A stretch of DNA of 13,527 nucleotides, from positions 1-13,527 of the forward strand of contig CAMQHT010000049.1 of the NCBI GenBank assembly GCA_947001705.1, in the 5' to 3' direction. Under the pieces are notes generated by a model. That model did no database searches and was not told the DNA's origin. It saw nothing but the letters and a program-made list of their open reading frames with translations. Source of the DNA: an uncultured Collinsella sp. (GTDB lineage Bacteria; Actinomycetota; Coriobacteriia; Coriobacteriales; Coriobacteriaceae). Position numbers and translations under genes: made by a program. Positions 7,243-13,527 of this stretch are shown piece by piece. Every line of letters begins with the position of its first letter. Positions within the stretch are counted from its first letter, which is position 1.

Positions 7243-8208
7243 ATGGCTGACAAGAACCCTTTGACTCCGGAAGAAGTGACGGAGTTATTCTCCGAAATCG
7301 ATGCATCCGGCGTCTTGGATCCCACGCTTGCCAAAAAGCGAACCGAGCGCATGCGTGAGAAGGAGGCTGCGGCCAAGCGCGGTGACAAAGCGGCGCTAGC
7401 GCAGCTGCGCAACGAGGACCGCGCGAGCCAGGCAAAACATATCGACCCGCTGTCCGAGGACGATCCTTCGGGCTCGCAGGTGAGCCATACCATTACGAAG
7501 ACCGCGATGGCCGTGGTCATCGGTATTCTGGTGCTGATCGTGGGCATGCAGATCGGCTACGGCGTGATGCGCCGTCTGAATACCGCCAACCTGTCCGAGA
7601 GCGTTTCGGTGGATACCGTTTCGACGGCGCTGAAGGGCGGCCTTGAGTGGGGCAACGGCTTTACGCAGTTTCCGCTCGATTTTACCGTCGACGAGGCCGA
7701 TGAGCGCACGGGCACGGTTGAGGTGACGGTGTTGGACACGTCGTCTGCCAATGAGCTCGAGCTGCTGTCCAACGGGCAGATCCAGGCCGCGGCGCTTGCG
7801 ACCAACGCGCTGCTCAACGATAAGATCGACCGCGTGGTGTATAACGTTCACGCCTATATCGACGAGGATAGCAACATTCAACACGATTCCTTTTTTGGCA
7901 TGTTCCCCGCGCGGGGTCATCAGAGCGCCATTTTGACGTTCGTGTGGACCAAGAGCTCATCCAACGTCACGAGTATCGACTGGAAGATGCGCATCGTAAG
8001 CATGGACGACACCATTGCCGAGCGCATTCAAAAACAGGTGAACTCGGTTTCGTCGCTGATCGAGGACCCGGTGGTGAGCCAGACCAAGATTGACGAGGAA
8101 AAGGCCGAACGTGACCTGGAGCATCGTCTGCATGGCCGCGAGATTTTCCGCGGCGGCAAGCCCGATCGCTCACCGTCCGATCTGCTGGAACAGGACAAGA
8201 AAAAGTAA
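7243..8208 (+). CDS. Unrecognised single-pass membrane protein
   Basis: I do not recognise this 321-residue protein. Residues 1-86 are charged and helix-prone, rich in Lys, Glu and Arg, and likely cytoplasmic. One clear hydrophobic segment, AMAVVIGILVLIVGMQIGYG, lies at about 88-107 and is followed by MRR. About 170 residues with mixed polar and beta-like character follow, and then a charged tail (roughly 270-321) ending in DKKK. There is no cleavable signal peptide and no motif I can assign. ATG 7243 has AGGAAG at 7234-7239. It lies 19 nt behind the ABC exporter gene and ends at a strong terminator, so it is the last gene of that unit and may act with the exporter; that link is inference. 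Codon usage looks like that of its neighbours. Confidence 0.85.
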   Translation: MADKNPLTPEEVTELFSEIDASGVLDPTLAKKRTERMREKEAAAKRGDKAALAQLRNEDRASQAKHIDPLSEDDPSGSQVSHTITKTAMAVVIGILVLIVGMQIGYGVMRRLNTANLSESVSVDTVSTALKGGLEWGNGFTQFPLDFTVDEADERTGTVEVTVLDTSSANELELLSNGQIQAAALATNALLNDKIDRVVYNVHAYIDEDSNIQHDSFFGMFPARGHQSAILTFVWTKSSSNVTSIDWKMRIVSMDDTIAERIQKQVNSVSSLIEDPVVSQTKIDEEKAERDLEHRLHGREIFRGGKPDRSPSDLLEQDKKK

Positions 8209-8217
8209 GAGGCCATT

Positions 8218-8255
8218 ATCCCGCGTGAGCCACAAGCCCACGCGGGATGATTTTT
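8218..8255 (+). terminator. Intrinsic terminator after the membrane protein gene
   Basis: ATCCCGCGTG (8218-8227) pairs perfectly with CACGCGGGAT (8239-8248) over an 11-nt loop, followed by GATTTTT with five Ts at 8251-8255. It closes the ABC exporter unit and separates it from carAB. Confidence 0.88.
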
Positions 8256-8386
8256 AATCCCCGTCCCAGAAAAATCATTATGCATAGAAAGTCATAATTA
8301 TCATTTCGTAAACATTTCGATGAAATTAACGCCATGGGGCATGCTTGCGGTTACAATACCGCGAGGCCTAACTACACACCTTTAAG
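8256..8386 (+). promoter_or_regulatory. AT-rich spacer holding the presumed carAB promoter
   Basis: The stretch 8265-8330 is conspicuously AT-rich compared with the rest of the window. TACAAT at 8352-8357 is a good -10 candidate; the nearest -35-like hexamer, TTAACG (8326-8331), is 20 nt away, longer than ideal. ATTTC-GAT-GAAAT (8314-8326) is a perfect inverted repeat just upstream, a possible regulator site. A promoter must lie here because a strong terminator precedes and carA follows, but the exact elements are uncertain. Confidence 0.4.
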
Positions 8387-8404
8387 CCGGTCCTGTGAGA
8401 CCGG
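8387..8404 (+). promoter_or_regulatory. PyrR-binding hairpin in the carA leader
   Basis: CCGGTC (8387-8392) and GACCGG (8399-8404) form a perfect 6-bp stem closing the hexaloop CTGTGA (8393-8398). The core GGTCCTGTGAGACC fits the PyrR RNA-binding consensus ARUCCNGNGAGGYU at most positions. The departures are mainly compensated, G-C in place of A-U and U-A in place of U-G, so pairing is kept. The stem ends exactly at the start of the ribosome-binding site GAAGGAG (8405-8411) of carA. Known PyrR proteins bind such RNA when UMP or UTP is high. No T-rich terminator follows, so blocking of translation, as described for Mycobacterium pyr leaders, is more likely than attenuation. Confidence 0.72.
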
Positions 8405-8415
8405 GAAGGAGAATT

Positions 8416-9855
8416 ATGGCGAACAACCATACCGCGGGCGCTGCCGCCCGCACCTTCGCGCCCAGCGAGCTTTGCCAGCGTATGCTGGCCAAAACCAGCA
8501 AGGGCACCTGCGGTCCCTGTATCCTGTATCTTGAGGATGGGACCATTTTTTATGGACGTGCATGCGGCGCCGAGGGCACCGCGACCGGCGAAGTCTGCTT
8601 CAACACCTCGCTTGAGGGCTACTTTGAGGTCATGACCGACCCGAGTTATGCCGGCCAAATTGTAACCATGACCTATCCGCAGATCGGCAATTACGGTATC
8701 GACGAGACCGATGTCCAGTCGGCCTTCCCCGGCGACGCCGTGCGCCCTGCGAGCGCTCCGGCTATGCGCGGCATGATCGTTCGCGACATGTGCGCCACGC
8801 CTTCTAACTGGCGCTCGGCCGTCAGCGTGCCGGAGTACCTGCGCGCTCACGGCATCGTCGCTATCGAGGGTGTCGACACCCGCGCTCTGGTGCGCCATCT
8901 GCGCGACAATGGTTCCAAGATGGGCATTATCTCGACAGAGATCTTCGACGTCGACGAGCTCGCCGAGCGTCTGGACGCAGCGCCCACGCTGGTGGGCGAG
9001 AACCTGGTCAAGACCGTGAGCTGTCCCGCGCCTCACGAGTTTGTGGCCGCCGACCTGCCTGCCACGCATGGCTTTGCGCTTGTGGCTGCCGCTCCTGCCC
9101 GTCACAAAGTGGTCGCCTACGACTGCGGTGTGAAGCGCGGTATTCTGGAGGGCCTGGTCCGTGCCGGCTGCGACCTCACCGTCGTGCCGTGGGATACGCC
9201 CGCCCAGCAGGTGCTCGACATGAATCCTGATGGCGTCTTTTTGTCCAACGGCCCCGGCGACCCCGATGCCGTGGTGGAGACCTACGAGCAGGTGCAGCAG
9301 CTGATCGGCAAGGTGCCGGTCTTTGGTATTTGCCTGGGTCACCAGATGATCAGCTTGGCCTGCGGCGCCCAAATGGAAAAGCTTAAATTCGGTCACCGTG
9401 GCGGTAACCAGCCGGTTATGAATCTGGTGAGCCGTCGCGTGGAGATCACCGCGCAAAACCACGGCTTTGGCCTGCTGTTCCCCAGTCTGGGCAAACTGAT
9501 TCCGGAGCTTTCCGGCGGCGAAACCGAGCATGCGGCCGATGGCGACCTGCGCGCCTGGGTGCGTCGCGGCGTCGCGCCGGTCGTGATGAACGAGCGCTTT
9601 GGTCGCATTCGCCTGACACATGTGAACCTCAACGACGGCACCGCCGAGGGCATCCAGCTGCTCGACGCCCCGTGTTTCTCGGTCCAGTACCACCCCGAGG
9701 CTTCGCCCGGCCCCACCGATGCCCACTATCTCTTTACCGCCTTTACGCGACTCATGGACGGCGAGGAGAACTACCTGGACATCGACACCGCGAAGGACCG
9801 CCTCGCCGGCTGGAATTTCGCCGAGTCCGAGAACGCTGCGACCGAGGAGAACTGA
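8416..9855 (+). CDS. carA: Carbamoyl-phosphate synthase small (glutaminase) subunit CarA
   Basis: CarA hydrolyses glutamine and channels ammonia to CarB for carbamoyl phosphate, the precursor of pyrimidines and arginine. The N-terminal CarA domain includes LEDGTIFYGRACG, GEVCFNTSLEGYFEVMTDPS and QIGNYGI. The class I glutaminase domain has SNGPGDPDA, the nucleophile elbow GICLGHQ (Cys306) and QYHPEASPGP (His426, Glu428), so the triad is complete. At 479 residues it is about 100 longer than usual. There is a ~30-residue N-terminal extension and about 49 residues between NHGF (to 351) and THVNLNDG (from 401), where E. coli has about 13. The C-terminal tail is also longer. ATG 8416 has GAAGGAG; an in-frame GTG at 8395 lies inside the PyrR-type hairpin. 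carB begins 1 nt after the stop. Confidence 0.96.
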   Translation: MANNHTAGAAARTFAPSELCQRMLAKTSKGTCGPCILYLEDGTIFYGRACGAEGTATGEVCFNTSLEGYFEVMTDPSYAGQIVTMTYPQIGNYGIDETDVQSAFPGDAVRPASAPAMRGMIVRDMCATPSNWRSAVSVPEYLRAHGIVAIEGVDTRALVRHLRDNGSKMGIISTEIFDVDELAERLDAAPTLVGENLVKTVSCPAPHEFVAADLPATHGFALVAAAPARHKVVAYDCGVKRGILEGLVRAGCDLTVVPWDTPAQQVLDMNPDGVFLSNGPGDPDAVVETYEQVQQLIGKVPVFGICLGHQMISLACGAQMEKLKFGHRGGNQPVMNLVSRRVEITAQNHGFGLLFPSLGKLIPELSGGETEHAADGDLRAWVRRGVAPVVMNERFGRIRLTHVNLNDGTAEGIQLLDAPCFSVQYHPEASPGPTDAHYLFTAFTRLMDGEENYLDIDTAKDRLAGWNFAESENAATEEN

Positions 9856-9856
9856 C

Positions 9857-13171
<3,315 letters not shown>

Positions 13172-13183
13172 GTTGAACTGGCC

Positions 13184-13272
13184 GGCCGGGGCGGAGGGGG
13201 CTGAGTTTCCCCCTTCGCTCCGGCTGCAAGCAGAGTCGCTCAGTGGGAAACTCAGCCCCCTCCGCCCCGGCC
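13184..13272. repeat. Perfect 28-bp inverted repeat after carB
   Basis: The 28 bases at 13184-13211 are the exact reverse complement of 13245-13272, separated by 33 nt (13212-13244). The left arm begins 13 nt after the carB stop. The arms are GC-rich, and their inner ends read GCTGAGTTTCCC and GGGAAACTCAGC. No T tract follows the right arm, so it is not a canonical intrinsic terminator, though the hairpin would be very stable in RNA. It may end or protect the carAB transcript, act on both strands, or be a dispersed palindromic repeat. Confidence 0.75.
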
Positions 13273-13348
13273 TACGGTGACTCGGCTGCACCGTGTGCTG
13301 CCGAAGGGGCTTTGCGCGATGACTAGGGCTGAAAAAGAAAGTGAGTGT
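13273..13348. other. Spacer after carB, no gene identified
   Basis: The sequence holds a small imperfect hairpin: CGGC-T-GCA (13283-13290) with TGC-T-GCCG (13296-13303), a T-T mismatch inside. An ATG at 13319 has AAGGGG (13304-13309) upstream, and its frame reads MTRAEKESE before entering the homopolymer region. It could be the start of the next gene, but nine residues are too few to support a CDS call. Confidence 0.3.
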
Positions 13349-13477
13349 GGGGGGGGCCCCGGCGGGGGGGGGGGGCGGCGCCCCCGGGTGGTTTTTTTTT
13401 GGGGGGGGGGGGGGGGGGGTTTTTGTGGGGGGGGGCCCCCCAACACACCCCCCCCCCCCCCCCCCCCCCCCCCCGGG
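13349..13477. other. Homopolymer-rich stretch, probable sequencing or assembly artefact
   Basis: This region is made almost wholly of G, C and T runs, including 9 T (13392-13400), 19 G (13401-13419) and 27 C (13448-13474). Runs of G on one side and C on the other, near the end of the sequence, look like low-quality dark-cycle G reads joined in both orientations. The last ~50 bases (13478-13527) regain normal complexity but need not be contiguous with carB in the genome. No biological feature is claimed here. Confidence 0.75.
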
Positions 13478-13527
13478 CGGCGATACCCGCACCCTCATCC
13501 TCTGCAAAAAGATTTCGCAAACTCCGA

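Noticed and set aside
9719..9856. An N-terminal extension of carB overlapping the end of carA
   Set aside because: The extra 46 residues do not resemble CarB, and ATG 9857 has its own ribosome site and begins exactly at the conserved N terminus.
13470..13510. A - strand peptide reading MRVRVSPPG, similar to spurious proteins often predicted antisense to or across tRNA genes
   Set aside because: There is no TPsiC-type GGTTCRANTCC sequence, acceptor pairing or cloverleaf here, and the segment borders the homopolymer artefact.

Overview
The window is a GC-rich, densely coding bacterial stretch with every recognised gene on the + strand. Gene content (dnaB, purA, purD, a Nudix hydrolase, an ABC exporter, carA, carB), GC-rich third codon positions and AGGAGG-type ribosome sites suggest an actinobacterial genome. 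My best guess is a gut Coriobacteriia member such as Collinsella. That guess rests on overall impression and gene order, not on a search. Both ends look like assembly ends: the first ~60 bases are almost pure G/C, and about 130 bases near the right end are homopolymer runs.

Layout: 2-67 is the Ala/Gly-rich tail of an upstream reading frame, closed by a textbook intrinsic terminator (100-138). dnaB (replicative helicase) follows, then purA with a plausible promoter between them. A 118-nt structured gap leads to purD, followed closely by a Nudix (ADP-ribose pyrophosphatase-like) gene. A 247-nt gap then holds a 12-bp hairpin and a ~98-nt imperfect palindrome. Next come an ABC exporter half-transporter and an unrecognised single-pass membrane protein, closed by a terminator (8218-8255). 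An AT-rich spacer leads to carA and carB, which are 1 nt apart. A perfect 28-bp inverted repeat follows carB, and then the artefact-like right end.

Functionally the window joins nucleotide metabolism with DNA replication. PurA makes adenylosuccinate from IMP, PurD catalyses the second step of IMP synthesis, and CarA/CarB make carbamoyl phosphate for pyrimidines and arginine. A hairpin directly in front of the carA ribosome-binding site matches the PyrR RNA-binding consensus, which points to pyrimidine-controlled translation of carAB. The purA-purD gap contains two mutually exclusive stems, a possible attenuator-like switch.

I found no phage, CRISPR, insertion sequence, toxin-antitoxin or defence system, and no tRNA or rRNA. 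The items most worth a second look are the PyrR-type leader, the purD leader, the two palindromic elements and a ~36-residue insertion in the glutaminase domain of CarA.
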